64,000 nt of DNA. Origin: Prochilodus magdalenae (Eukaryota > Chordata > Actinopteri > Characiformes > Prochilodontidae). The notes beneath the pieces are model-generated. The model ran no database searches. It was not told where the DNA came from and saw nothing but the letters and a program-made list of their open reading frames with translations. This document shows, piece after piece, positions 13,001 through 27,500 of the stretch; position 1 is the first letter of the stretch, and the number at the start of each line of letters is the position of its first letter. The translations under genes and the position numbers were made by a program. The stretch lies in assembly GCA_024036415.1 (NCBI GenBank), contig JAMWET010003381.1, forward strand, positions 154,501-218,500, given 5' to 3'.

Positions 13001-14703
13001 CAGGCCTTCTTATCCAACATCACTGTCTGACCTCTCAAATGCACTTCTGAAAGAATTCTCTAAAATTCCCACGAACACATTCCTAAACCTTGTGGAAAGC
13101 CTTCCCGCGAGAGTTAAAGCTGTTACAGCTGCAAAGGGTGGGCCGAGAAGAGAAAGTATCTGTAGGTTAATATCCCCGCAGATTTCTTTGAGTTATCTGA
13201 AACATATGAAAGCTGTAAACAGACATTAAAAATGTAATAGTGGATTTAGCTGTTTAGGAATCTTTGTAACTTTCTGTTAAAACATGTTTTTGTTTTGTTT
13301 TTTTGGAAAAACTGGGAGTTCTTGGCTGTTCTGTCTGTGAAATGTAAATTACATACATCACGTGTGGTCTCTGACTCTGGAAACAACACTGTTCTATTGA
13401 ATTAGTCCCAATGGTTAAACCAACAACTAAGCATTCAGACCTTAGGCATTTACAGGGATTGTTATGATCTATTTAAACCCACCCTAAACATTAACCGAAG
13501 GAGTATAATCTGCATAGATACAAAATTATTATTTATATAGTATTTTCTATAGGGAAACGAAACCAATATCTAAATCCTAAATCACACCGGAAAATAATAA
13601 TACATGCTTTTGGTTTCTTTGGTTTAAATTTACCATGAACTGATCTTTTTATTAAAATATCTATTTAAAAAATGCTTTTATGTCACTACTAAGACGCAAA
13701 GCGTGCCATATCACAAGTGAAGCCTTTTATTAACCATGCCCCTGAGTGAGACTACATCCTTGCACCTTAAGGACACACAGTAAGTCACTAAATTCCATTG
13801 TTTAAATACTGTGTAAATGTGTCCCAAAGTCTGAACATCACTGTGTCAATCATTTTTACATTATTAACAGACATTATTAAACAACAACCTGCTGAGGTGA
13901 CAGAATCTTCACCACAAAACTACTCCACCAGTAATACCTAAACTTCACCTGATCACCTAAATGCGTACTTCCTCTAAGCTCCACTGATACAAGTCTTCAG
14001 CTGTGCAAGTATATGGGTCCGTCATGGTCATCCTTTGCATGTCATAATGCTGCACACGGTTTCACTGGGACACCCGTAGGCCAGTCTAGCACCTGAATTC
14101 AGGAATCAGTCTTGCTGTTATTTTGAAATAAGCATGAAAATAACTGGAGAAAGACGTTTTCTAAAAGGCAAACTCGTTAAACCTATATCTATCGTTCATC
14201 TTTAAGAAATTTTGTGCAAGTCATACTAATAATCACGTCACACCACGCTTTGACCTTTACACTAATAACCCTCTAGATGATCCTTTACTTCTTGAGGCCA
14301 CATGTTTCCATTCTGCATCAGTCTCTCTAAGATGAGCTTGTTGATGTATGGCTTCTACTTCTCATGCAGGACAGTTTATTGCCAACAGTTTGTCAAAGTA
14401 GTCTGAGCCATGTACAGATCGTCCATCACAAAAACCTGACGATTTGTATTGCAGTGTTGTCTGAGAGACTGAAAGTCAAGGGCATTCGGTTGGCCTTGCT
14501 TTTCATGTGTAGAGGCTTTTCTGGATTCCAGGATTCTTTTCATATTATGCACCAAGGAAAGTGAACTATGTCAAATTCACGCAGATCCTCATTGGGGAGT
14601 GTGTTTAAACAGTTTAACTATTTCCTGATGCAGCGACTAGCCTCCTTTCATCACAGCTCATAAAAGACCAGGCCCTTTCTGGGTGATCCTATTATACCCC
14701 AGA

Positions 14704-14747
<44 letters not shown>

Positions 14748-17700
14748 GGGTTGGACAATGAAACTGAAACACCTGTCATTTTAGTGTGGGAGGTCTCATG
14801 GCTAAATTGGACCAGCCTGGTGGCCAATCTTCATTAATTGCACATTGCACCAGTAAGAGCAGAGTGTGAAGGTTCAGTTAGCAGGTAAGAGCACAGTTCT
14901 GCTCAAAATACTGCAATGTACACAACATTATGGGGGACATATCAGAGTTCAAAAGAGGACACATTGTTGGTGCACGTCTTGCTGGCGCATCTGTGACCAA
15001 GAAAGCAAGTCTTTGTGATGTATCAAGAGCCACGGTATCCAGGGTAATGTCAGCATACCACCAAGAAGGACGAACCTCCACCAGCATCACGTAGTGAACT
15101 GGCCACTATCCTGCAAGAAGAATGGCTTTAACTCCCTCTGACCACTGTGCAGGACGCAGTATATGTCATTCCCAAGACCAACTGACGCTGTATTGGCTGC
15201 AAAAGGAGGCCCTACACCATACTAATAAATGATTGTGGTCTAAAACAAGGTGTTTCAGTTTCATTGTCCAACCCCTGTGTATATATATATATATATATAT
15301 ATTCCCTCTTTTAAAATGTCTGTTCCAAGTTTTTGGAACATGTTGCAATAAAGATTAAAGTATTGAAGTTATATCTGGCTGCACACCTAGACTCATCCTC
15401 AAACGAGTATAGTTACATTAAATATATTGCATTTGTAATGTTTTCATTAAAATACTTCTGTTTCTATAATAACTGTCACCACTTTCTGGTTTATTTGTAT
15501 TTGATCTACTGTCTCGACTTTTTTGGACTTGGTTTGTTATACAGCACTGCTCATATGTTAATAACAAAGTTGCGCGCATAATCATTCGCATGGAGGTTCT
15601 TATAGGATAAGCCGCTAAATTAGCTTCCCCCGCAGGTGCAAAGCGTAGGCAGACTATAAGCAATTAGTGTTTCTGTTAGGAAACTTGGCCCAACAAGCAC
15701 TAGAGTATTTACATACGTTAAAGACTTTCTTCAAGAACTTCCGCCTGTTTGAGAAACCTGGCAACTGACAGCCTTATCTGATGATCCAACTGTCATATCA
15801 GGTTAAAGGTGCAATGCTTAAGAACTGCAAGTTTATGCAGAAATGTAGAAATGCAGATCTGCTAATGCAGACACAGAAACTTCTATATTAAAGTGGATAT
15901 TAGCCCAGCCATACCTAAACATTTTGCTGTTCTAGCTCACAGTAGCGTGAATGCATAAATGCTGATTAAGCAATTATCGATACCAATAGGATCATCGATA
16001 CCCCAGTATCATCATGCATCCCCAGTAACAGTAGGTAATCACAATGAACAGTTGACTATTTGACTATGCAAAATTATGAGGTAACATGATCAATTCATGG
16101 AATTTCCTCAAAATATGTATTGGTGAAAACCAATCAGTGTTACTTTTACATTCATGGCATTTAGCTGATGCTCTTATCCACAGCGATATACAAGCTTATT
16201 TGTATTACAGGTAGGCCAATATAGTGTTAGGTGTTTTGCCCAAAGACTTTTATTATCTCACATAGAACCCAGGAATCGTCATATCTCACACGGGGTGGCA
16301 GCTCCCTGGTGGGTAGTGTGGAGTTATCCACTGAGCCACGCCAACCCATGTTAACACATTTTCATTTTCCCCTCGCAAAACCACTGCTATTCCTTCCTCC
16401 TTTAATCTGAAAACAGGGCCAGAGAAGTCCCAAAAAGAGATCATGTCCCTGTCTACAGCTGCCAAGCTGTTCCCTTTCAGACCACTATGACAGCATAACC
16501 TATAATACTGGTACAGTGCATGACACACCTCAGCTCTGTCCTCCTTTCTGTAGTATGCAGACTAGAGGAAAAGTGGCACAGAACGGCAGAATAGGGTCAA
16601 TTCTTCTCCTCTACTGAGACTGACAGTCACACCCCCAACAATGCAAAGCATATTTTCTTAACATGGTGTTTGTCGGCAGCTTTCCAGCCTGCCAGCTGGG
16701 AATCTGCTCTGGTCCGCTTACCTTCTTTCATTTATACCCATGATTAACTCATGACTTCCTTTTAGCCCTATGTGCCTGTGCAAGGCCTCTTATTGTGCAA
16801 ACACAAAGATAAGGGCATCTTCACAAAGAAGTATGTATAGCCTTAACAGGCCTCATTCACTCTAGGCAAGCCGGTTTCTTGGATCATTATGTCCACTGTA
16901 ACTGACACACGGCTCGTCTGCAGAGATGAATTCATACTAATTGTGATTTCACTGGCAGAGTAATAGTGCAATAGTGAGCACAAACTGTTCATCTATTCAA
17001 TCTACTTCATTCAAGTAAACTGCAGTCTGTAGGAACAGTGTAGTGTAGATATGGCACTGATCGGATACTGGGTATCAGTACTGGGCTGATATCAGCCAAA
17101 ACAATACTGGTGCAGACATCACAGGGGAACCGGATGTGAACTGGATCTACCCACTGTGTGATTCATGTTGTTAGCTGTGCAGTTGTTCTTGTGAAGGAAT
17201 TAAGTGTTAAAGTAATCTGAATGCCCACCATCACATGAAGTATGCATCAAATTATGTAACAAAGTATGTAAACACTCTAATTCAGACTATTCAATAATAA
17301 TACAGCATATTGTTGCTATTATTATTAAAATACCTAATAATTCAGCAGCAAACTCACTTATGTTCTAGCACTGTTAAGGACTAATGTACTTCTACTGACT
17401 TCGATCTCCACATGCAAGTCTGGGTCCACATGCCAAGTAATCTTTGGGATGCAAGTTTTGAGTTTAGGATCGACTCTTTGATGTGCCAGGTTTAGTTTAG
17501 AGTCTCTGGGGTGCGAATTCAAGTTTTGCATCTAGTCTGTAAAAATGAATCCAAGTCACATGCTAATCTTTGGGCTGAGAGTCAAAGTTAAGTCTCAAAC
17601 TTGTGAGGTGTGAGTGCAAGTCTCAGGTCCTTGGAATTCCAGTGTGAGTCTTTAGCAGAATTCAAGTCTAGTCCCGGTATTAACTGCTGTGTACTAAAAC

Positions 17701-20700
17701 AGCTAAATTCATTACAGTGCTATCGATCACAATTAACTATCCAAACTGTATGCTAGCTAAGAGATCCAGGTTGTTGTTTTATTAAAAGACTGTTTGTAAC
17801 TTTACATTCTGAGAATAAAGAATGAAGGGTTTTCTCTAAAAAAAAAAAAAAAGGCTTGTTATCTGAAGTCATATCAAACCTGACACTGCCACAACCTGTG
17901 ATAGAACAGTGGTGCAGTAACAGTGTGCATGACTGTAGGACAACTTACAGACAAACTCAAACATTTAGGTTTGGAAACAAACGGTTTTATTGATTTGGTG
18001 CATTACGGTTTGCGGTCCTAATTGATTGTATACCCTCGTACTAAAATTCTTTAAAAGTCTGCATTAAGTTCCAGAGTCAGTGAGCATGTAGCGGTTGAGT
18101 CTTCATTGCTGATTTTCATCTCCATCCCTGCCTTCATGTTGATTTCAAATGTCATATGTCAGCTTTAATCTGGGGGTATTTACATCCATACTGAGTGAAT
18201 TACATAGGAGGCATGGCGTTTCATATGTCGTGTCCCCATTTCGCTGACCGCAAGTAATTGGACTATTGGCTTCTCAGCTGCATCTTGGCCACATGTGTGT
18301 TGTTGCATCGTTAGTGCATCCTAAAGGTCTGGAGCTGATTCTAAATGTGGCATTTGGTTTTAGAGTACTCTGTTGTTGTCTCTCAACATGAGGAGCATGC
18401 ATAAAAATGGATGTTCTTGTGCTTGATCAATGTAGATAGCAGCGAGTTCATTAGACAGACCATTCATTTTCATTAAATGAGGCCTAAAGGGTCCAGCTAA
18501 ATCTCACAGTCATGGTTTCATTACAAATTCAATGTGCTGGAGATCAGAGCCAAAACAACACAAATGAAATGGTGTCAGAGTCCAGGTACTTGCAGGCTGC
18601 ATATTAAAACCAATTAGAAACTACACGCTGGCCTCACTCGCCTAATGCTTCTTTTCACCACGTCCTCCTCGGCACATCTCTCTAGAGGCTAATGACGGAT
18701 GAAAGCATGGTACGACCCTCAGGCATGATCCTCACATTCATCACACTCTCTGAATGTATGACAGGGGAAAGAGGAGATGTACATGACTGCAGTTACCACG
18801 AGAACTGAGGCAGCCCAGTCAGTCCAGCTCTCATAGAACCACAGTTCTTTCCTCACCAGAGAAGGTCAATTACAAACACTCTCCAATACAATGTTACAGT
18901 GGCTCTATATTAAGGTCTGACTGATATCGCTACATCACTGATAATATCAGCTTGGGAAAAAAAACAACAACAACAACAACATAGGCACAGACTACCCTGA
19001 ACCTAAGAGTTAACACATGCTTCAATTGGAAGTGTAAGAATAACTAATAACCTACGTAAAGATTAAGACCAATGGCACAAGCATAATTCAATCTGAATAG
19101 TCTCTTAGATATACTGCAAAATCTTGAATCTTTTTTTTTTAGTCTGACTTTTTGCTTTTGTTTTTCCAAAATTGTGAATCTCACTCGAATTTCTAGAGAA
19201 ATGAAAACCCCAGGGTTTTAATGTAGTGTTTAAAATGGTTGGTGGTCTCAGTCAAGATCAGAAAATGAAATCAGAACACAAACTCCAGTAGCAGTTCCAG
19301 TGCTACTGCTCTAATATTAACATCCCCCTCTCTAAACAAGTGATGACTGGCTGTCCACACACTTTGTAACAAGTCTGGCATAATGAGAGCATTAAAAAAA
19401 ATCACAAAAGAGGAATTCATTATGCTACAGCTAAACAGCTCAATGACATAGTGGAGAAATTTCTGCTAGATCTTCCTTGGTCAAGTGTTAGTGTGTTCTA
19501 CTGTTGTGAAAAAGAAGTGTGGAAGAAACAACAGCTGACGCAAAATCACAGAAAGGAACCACCAATGGTGAGGTGCAGAGCATGTAAAACTCAGCTATCC
19601 TCCGCTGCATCACTTACTAGAGAGCACCAAAGTCCTTCGGAAGGCAACATCAGCAAAAGAAATATGCAATAGGAGCATCATGGAATAGGAGTTTCCATGG
19701 ATGGGCAGCTAAACTCAAGCCTAACATCACTATGCATAATACCACGGGTAAAAGCACTGGCTGGAGTGGTATAGAAGACGCCACTATTGGATTCTGGAAG
19801 TGCAACATGCTTCACTATCCAGCCATCTAATAGATGTATATGGGTTTGGCAGATTTTGATTGAACAGTTTGCACAGTACAATGGTCTGGACTGTTTTTGG
19901 GGTTTGGGCGTGGGCTCTTAGTTCCAGTGAAGGGTAATGTTACAACACTATATTAGCTATACTATACAAAGGCATTTGATACTTCCAAAATTGTGGCAAC
20001 ATAGAGAAATGGATATGAATGTCCATGATTTCGAAATGGAATGTATTATAAGCTCATATAGGTGTGACGGTCAGTTGTCCACATGCATCTGCATACCACA
20101 AACATCCATGTTCTAATCCACAACCTCTTTAAGTACACATACAAAATCAACAGACACGTCCTCCACCATATGGAGCATTCTTCAGCAGAACAAAACTCTC
20201 CGGGCTGCTAATCAGTGCAAGGGCAGTGGAGTTGATGGTAGCAGAAAAGGCAAAGCCCATGGGCCAGTTAGGTTAATGGCTCATCTTAATGAGGTTACCG
20301 TCCTCCACACGGCACCGCTAACTGCTAATGCATCCATATTACAGGCAGCCAGGAAACCAAAACTCCAGAGGAATGCAAGCATTTGGTGCTAAGGTAAACA
20401 CTGCTTTGAGAATACTCTGGGAATCTAATTTCTACTAGACTGGACATCTCAAGCCGGCTAAACTGGTTTATTTTATCATCACTGAATAGTTTTTATTCAC
20501 TGTATCCATTATTTGTCTTTAAATTTGATCTACGAACAATGCCTCAGTACTGGACCATTTCCGAGCTTCCTATTGCAAGTGGGATTCATTGTAGTAGATA
20601 TAATCGTATAGGTCTCAGCTGCAGCGCCAGAAAATTAGCCTGCCAGTTGAAGCTATTTCTAATCAGGGCTTTAAAGGGAACTGAATATAGCACATTTAAA

Positions 20701-23700
20701 ATAGGGTACAGAATAACGAGTGTATGGATGATTCTATGTGGGCAGCAGGCTAATCCTCTTTGCATTTTCGGTGTTAATACTTGATCGTATAAGTAGACCC
20801 CAATCTGTCTACTTACAGAAAATGTGTCATTGACTGATGGGTTTATGTATTATGTAGTACCTGGGATAGTAAACCCACTATGTAGAAATATAAGATTTAT
20901 AGAAATGACTTTTAGTTTAAAATCAATACGAAGCACAAGTCATAATGGATCTACTGGCCATACTGGTGAAGCACACTTCAGGGAGGGTCTCAGTGCTTGC
21001 TGAGAGATACAATCTACAAAAATTAGTTCTGTTTATCGGTTCAATCATTTTAGCTAATCACTTTTTTCTAATTGTTCACTCTTAAATGTGGAAAAGACAT
21101 CTTAGGTGCCCATCTTTTGTAATGCTGCTACACTGCCTGGTCCCCTAAATGTTGCACACTACAAATGTGACATCCGCTTTGACTAGTGAACCTATTTACC
21201 ATGGCTTTGTTTCAACAGTGTTCCAGAGTTAAATTAATATTTGGCTGAGATTTTGTATCTATGAAAATAAGGTGAAACCACTCCATAAAGCCTTCTCCAG
21301 CACATCCCGAAGACTTTCAGAGGGGTTAAGGTCAGGACTCTGCATTCTTTCATAGTTACAGCCCACTAAATCTCGGTGTTGTGGTCCTGAAATACGCCCG
21401 ATAATGAGATAATTCATTCAGGACTGAATTCAAATTGCACGTAACAGTTTGACCGTTGCCCTGACCAACTGAAGCCCCTCTAGATCATAACACTGCCTCC
21501 AGAGGCTTGTAAAGTGGGCACCCCACATGATGAGGGCATCGTTTGATCAGTTTCCGTTTTAATCAGACCACATTCCTTTCTTTTTTCATTTCTTAAACAT
21601 TTGCATTAATTTCAGCGTGTCCTTCTGTGTTTGCTTGATTCAGGCCAAAAATGTTGGCCTTCTGAAACTCAGTAACATCTTTTCCACCCCCACAGGACGT
21701 GTTTTCAGACATGGTAGTTTGAGAAATGAGAAGCTACCGCATTAGTTTGGGTTAAAAGTTAAAAAATTGCAAGTCACGAATTATGATACAGATATTTAGA
21801 AGCTTGTACAAAGCTCTAATCAAATAAAACATTAACATGTGAGAATATTAATGCTTAAGTGCTTCTAAAGCAGTCAACGCAGAGCCTACCAAACAAAGAA
21901 ATATCCAATTTTTTATACAGCAATACAGGATGAACTGACAAACCGCAAGACTTATCAAGACTAAGCAAAAAAGTATATAATTATAATAAATTCTTCTAAG
22001 CTACAAAATGCAACCTCTCTAAGATTTTAACAGATTCTGCTGTTTTAGTTGAAGATTTTATCAGTTTCTAAAATCCTGTTTAACTAAATTTTTGGTTACC
22101 AAAATTTCTGGATCCATGAAATTGAAATTTTTATATATATAGTGTATAGTGTATACTAAAATAGTGTATACTAGAATAGTAAACACTCAGGCACTCAGCA
22201 TGTATCCAACAGCAACTCTATTACACCAAACTGGCAAAAGACCAGCCAGTTCAGAATCTTCTCAGAAGCACTTCAGCATCTCCTTGTGGTTGAGGAACAA
22301 CAGTATTCAAAGAGCAATAAAAGCCAATCTATGTAAACACCACTAAGGCGCATATGGAAAATATATGGCAACTAGGCAACAAAGCTGTCGATATATTTCA
22401 TCCTCCAAAAACCAACCAGGTGAGTGAGGAAAGCAAACAGCAACTGCCAACAAGGTTTCCTCACATCAGCACCAAGCAAGGTTCACTTCCAAAGACCAAC
22501 AGGCTCCTAAGCTGAGTTTAAATGAAGATCTACAACTAAACCTTCAGCTTCAACAGAGCTCAATAAACCCACCTGACGAACAAGTGCACAGGATTCAACA
22601 TTCCGGTCACAAAAATTCTACAGTACTCAAAAACAACACTGGCAGACTGCTGCGTGACTCCTCATTAGCCGCAGTCCACCACCATGGTCACCATGGTAGT
22701 TTAACCGCATCCTCAGCAGAACAAGCAATGAAGAAACACCTACACAAATTTTCCTTACTGCCATCCAGCATTCCAGGCGAGGACATGCTTCTCTCTCTCT
22801 TTCTCTCTGTTGAAAATGAGCGGAGTCGACAAATCAGGGGCTGCGTGCTTGGATTTGGCAATGGTACAGTTAAACCTGCATGTTTCCCCACGGTCTAAAG
22901 CTCCTGTATGGTCAGGCAGTAGACCACATGCACGCAGGCAGCGTTTCTTCTCTACCCTGTCTGATGCGGAGGCATTGCATGCTCAGGGACACAGTGCTAA
23001 AGGGAGCTGTAGCGAGGAGATGCAAGCTTGGAACGTACCATTCAGATCCTTGCTGGGGGGTGGAGAGGATGTAGAAAGCACCCGTGAATACGTTTCAAAA
23101 CAATGGGCTTAATTTGACAAATAACCTAGCACCTTATCCGGCACGCAGTTACTGAACTTCTCAGCACCATCCTCAGGAGAAACAAACAACGATTTATGTA
23201 CATTAACGAGAGGAAAACAAGTATTCAGCCACTTATTTGATTTAATGTACCTCTAAATTACAACTTAATGCAATGTTAATAAATGTTTTTAATAAACAAA
23301 ATAATAAAAATAAATCATGTTCTACATATTAAACCTACAACTGGAGGAAAAAAAAAAAAAAGATAAATGCAGAACACCACACTGACATAATTAGATTAGC
23401 GGCAACACAACATTACACACACGTGACCAGCTCAAAACCGTCTCCATCCTGAACTACAAACTTCAAACATGTCTATTCCTACCTTCTCACTCTCAGTGCT
23501 GCATCTCATGGAACTCAATGTTGTTTTGCAGATTACAAATTCTCCACAAGGGGGCACTATTAGCAATTGAACTGTGTTGGATGCGACCTTGGTAGTTCTA
23601 GGAAAGAGTGGGGGTTCAGTAGTTTAAAATATGCAACTTCAATACTAAAGACTTACACACAGATCCTTTAAAATGGCACCTGGGTTACATCCAGTCAGAG

Positions 23701-24428
23701 TCATGCGACTCTTTAGCCTTAATCCTACTGCCTCCTCATGTCAGCCATAGCCAGTTCCACCCTGCACCACACAATGCTATCAAGGCAAGAGGACGAAGAT
23801 TGAAAAACACAAGGTCATGTGCATCCCTCCACCTTAGGACATCTGGAGTGATAGGCTAGCGGTTAAGTCTGCTGTTACCAAACTTTGGTTGGAGTAATGA
23901 GGAAAAGGAGGGTGATGCTACCGACTCAGAGAGAGGGGGCCCAGGTGTGCCCTCTTGGTCATGGATTGCTATGACAACACTGGCGATCAAACTAGCCATC
24001 CCCCGACAGAAACACATCATTTGAACAGCAAACATTATGTATTATGGTGATTAGAGAACAGACACACAGCAGCTCATTTTGAAAGTAACCTATGGCCAAC
24101 AAAATTCAGCTAAATAATATCATCTTTAATATCACTTTATCTTCACTGTAAAATATCAGCTGAATGGCCTACACGCTTCAAATATTCGTGTTTCAGTCCG
24201 AAGTCAAACTGGTCACACCGGCAGCACCTAACAGAACTGTACAAAGCAATTTGGCTGTTACCTGAACATTAAGCTGCTATTCTCCCACCTGCACTGTACA
24301 CTTTATATATCCATACTGTTTACACCACATACTTACTGATACTGTGCTACTCTTTGCACATGCCCTGTACACATACTGTACTGTACTGTTTGCACACACT
24401 GTTTTTGTATATTTGTCTTTGCACTACA

Positions 24429-24517
<89 letters not shown>

Positions 24518-27500
24518 TGCTTCAACTGCACTGGAGAAGGAGGCTGACCATGTTTCGTTATACTGTACAACCCTGTATTGGCATAATGACAATAAAGTTG
24601 AACTGAATTGAATTGAATTGAATTGAAGTAGCATCAAACCCAGCCTGAATCTTAAATACAAGCAACAACTTAAGGCCTTGCATTACTAATTAGATTTAGT
24701 CTGCTAAAAAACTGCAGCCGCATAGGGCTGTGAGTGTCTTACTGCTTTATTGGTCCTCATTTGTTTAATTATAAAACTTTAAGGGATTTTAAACTATCTG
24801 TACACACAACACACTTTTGCCCAAATGAGTGTAACTGTCAGCAATTCCCTTTTCAAAATTAATTTACCTTCATTCATATATTAATGTTCATATATAGGCC
24901 AACATACCAAATTAGTTCAGGCTGTGGTCCCATTTAAAGTAAGTTCTCAGACCTAAGATATTCATAAAGGATTGTTGTGACCTGTTTAAACCCAATACAT
25001 TAACTGAAATAGCATTAAGGGAAACATACACAAAAACATTTACAGGCTACATTTACAAACACACAGCTCATAGACAGAGACGTATTTTAGCCATAGCACA
25101 GCGTTTTAGAGCAGAAATAAGATCTATCGCTGTCCCTCATGGTCACAGGTGGATCCCATGGCTTGAAACGAATAGAAATCAGGGTGTAACTTTAAAAATA
25201 TACCAAAACATATTTTTAGTAAACTTTTTTTGTGTTTTAATAAAAAATGATAATGCCTGTATGTTTCCTAGTCAGTTTAATGTTTTGAGTGTTTTGGTGA
25301 TGATAAAATGTAATGTTTTAAATTAATAAACTCAAAAAATCATTTACAGCAAACTAATCTCAATTTAAAGTCAGTTAAAAGTGTAAAATGTAAAATCGGT
25401 AGAACGATACATATACATTAATATGTCTGCTGAGGCATCTCTTTATTCTACTCGCCATAAAACTTACATTTAAAAGTTCATTATCAAAATCTGAATTAAG
25501 CACAATGAAAGACTTAGCCAGCATATAGCTCCTCCCCTGGAGGTCAGTGTGATATTGACAGCCCTACAGAGACCAGATCAAAGAAGCTCCGTCCACTTGT
25601 TGGTGCTTTGCTCGTTGGATGAGGTTAATTAGTGTCTGCTGGGTAATTACCAAACAGCTTTCACCACTGCTGAGCACTAAATGAGGTCTGGGAGTCGAAC
25701 AGCAAATGGCAAAATCCGTAATACATCCAGAGGACAAACATACAGATAGGCTCTAAAGTGTCAGTAATATGCATTTCATTTTGTGAATTGTAAAATGCTC
25801 TAAATGATCACATTTCAAACCATACGGAGTGCAAAAATCATGGAATTGAATGCTCTGATGAAACTCAAGAGTGCCTTGATGTCAATAGTAAAGTTAGTTG
25901 TTAATTACAACATTCAAAACCCCTTTCTTGTATCTTCTGCTGATTTTTCCCCCCTTGTTTATATGGACTATCAATCATGCTCAGAAATTATTTATTTTTG
26001 GTATATTAGACAGATGAATCCCAGGAATTTGGTACTACTTCAAATTTTAATCATACATTTCAAATACCACATGATAAAGACCTGATGATAAGGTATTACA
26101 GATCTGCTTAAAGGCGCTAACGTTAAACTTGAAACTAGTGCAAGTATTACTCTGGTCTGCGGCCAGGTCAAAGTTCACTAAAAGTAATTTCCGTTACCCT
26201 GATCCCAGTATAAGTATCCAAAATCCTGGCCTGGAACCCAAATCCCAAAACTTAGCTCAAAGTAATCTCTGTTAGCTTGATGCTAACATGAGCAGGCAGG
26301 TTCCCAGACTGGTCAAACTTGGAAAAAATGTATCTCCGTCAGCTTGATGCCAGTATCTGATGCTGCTAAATTAGCCTAAAGGTCCCGGTACTGAAAATAT
26401 AAGCTAAGAGCTGAAGCTAGTGGAATTAGGCCTTAACTCCCCTGTAAATGACCAGTTACATTACGAAACCGGTGCATCATTAAAGGGAACCCTGACTCTT
26501 AAAGGCCCCAATATGATGTCAATGTCCAATACTATTCAAATATACTGTACTACCCGAACAAGACATTTCATATCTTAATAAAAATAGACAGAATAATTTT
26601 ACTAACTGGCTAACTGGCCATTTTCGCTCTCTCTTAAATGTTTAAGTAATCCGACAAATGCAGTAAGTATATTATTATAATAATAATAATTCTTTAAATC
26701 AGCATGTTTTCGATTTTGGAAACATCTAGGGTTAAAGTTTAAAACCTGCATATAAACACAGTCATAGATATGAAGCACTAGCAGGGTCCCAACAATGTAT
26801 GGGTTTTGGACCCTGTTAAAATGCCAGAGACACCTGTATGACAAATGCTATGCTGCCAATAGCGGTCCACCAAAACTAGGTTCGGCCAGTTATGCTTACA
26901 ATCAGTATTCAGTGCCTCCTAAAAGCCGTACATTTTTCTTCGTATAGACCGTTAAACCAGTCAGATTAGATATCTTGCCCAAATCTCAGGTCATATCGAG
27001 CAAGCCAAGTTACATGTTGATGTTTGGCACACATCTGGCAAGAGAGGGCTTTGTCTGGCTGATTGCTGTGATATGTGTATCGTGCCTGTAGATCAAACTG
27101 TTCTGAACTTGTAGTGGCTAGAAATCGCCAATGCAAGCATCACACAGAAATATGGGCTTCTGGCTCCAAGGGTTAACTGCAATGGCTAAGGATAACAATA
27201 AAATAACACTGAATTGGTTTTGCATTAAAACTGGTATATTGGCCAAGCAAATTTAACGTTAACAATCAGCTCTGAGATCAAACTAGTGACTAGTGTCTTA
27301 CCTTTAAGAGATTCCAGTTCTTTCCTACAAGAAAACAGAGAGAAAGTCATTAGCGCTGGAACACAGCAACATTACATCACCCAACTGGCAACAATACTAC
27401 ATACATGGTTGCAGGATGCATTGATATTTTCCACACAGTCACATGTTTTCTGAAGGATTATACATGCATTTGCCTCTATGCTAATGAACAAATCTCCACA

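Larger units (their letters stand above)
10301..27301 (-). other. dtnbp1: dtnbp1 intron 7 (17.0 kb)
   Basis: The largest intron of the gene. It contains several decayed Tc1-like elements, one intact-looking Tc1 deletion derivative, a SINE, an AGTC-rich degenerate repeat and a LINE-like 3' tail, each listed separately. Between them (for example 15700-16140, 18000-18900, 22000-24290 and 24640-27300) is AT-rich sequence in which I found no coding exon or RNA gene. Confidence 0.7.

Noticed and set aside
24344..24661. Tyr-Ile repeat frames
   Set aside because: They result from the TA microsatellite inside a LINE-like tail.
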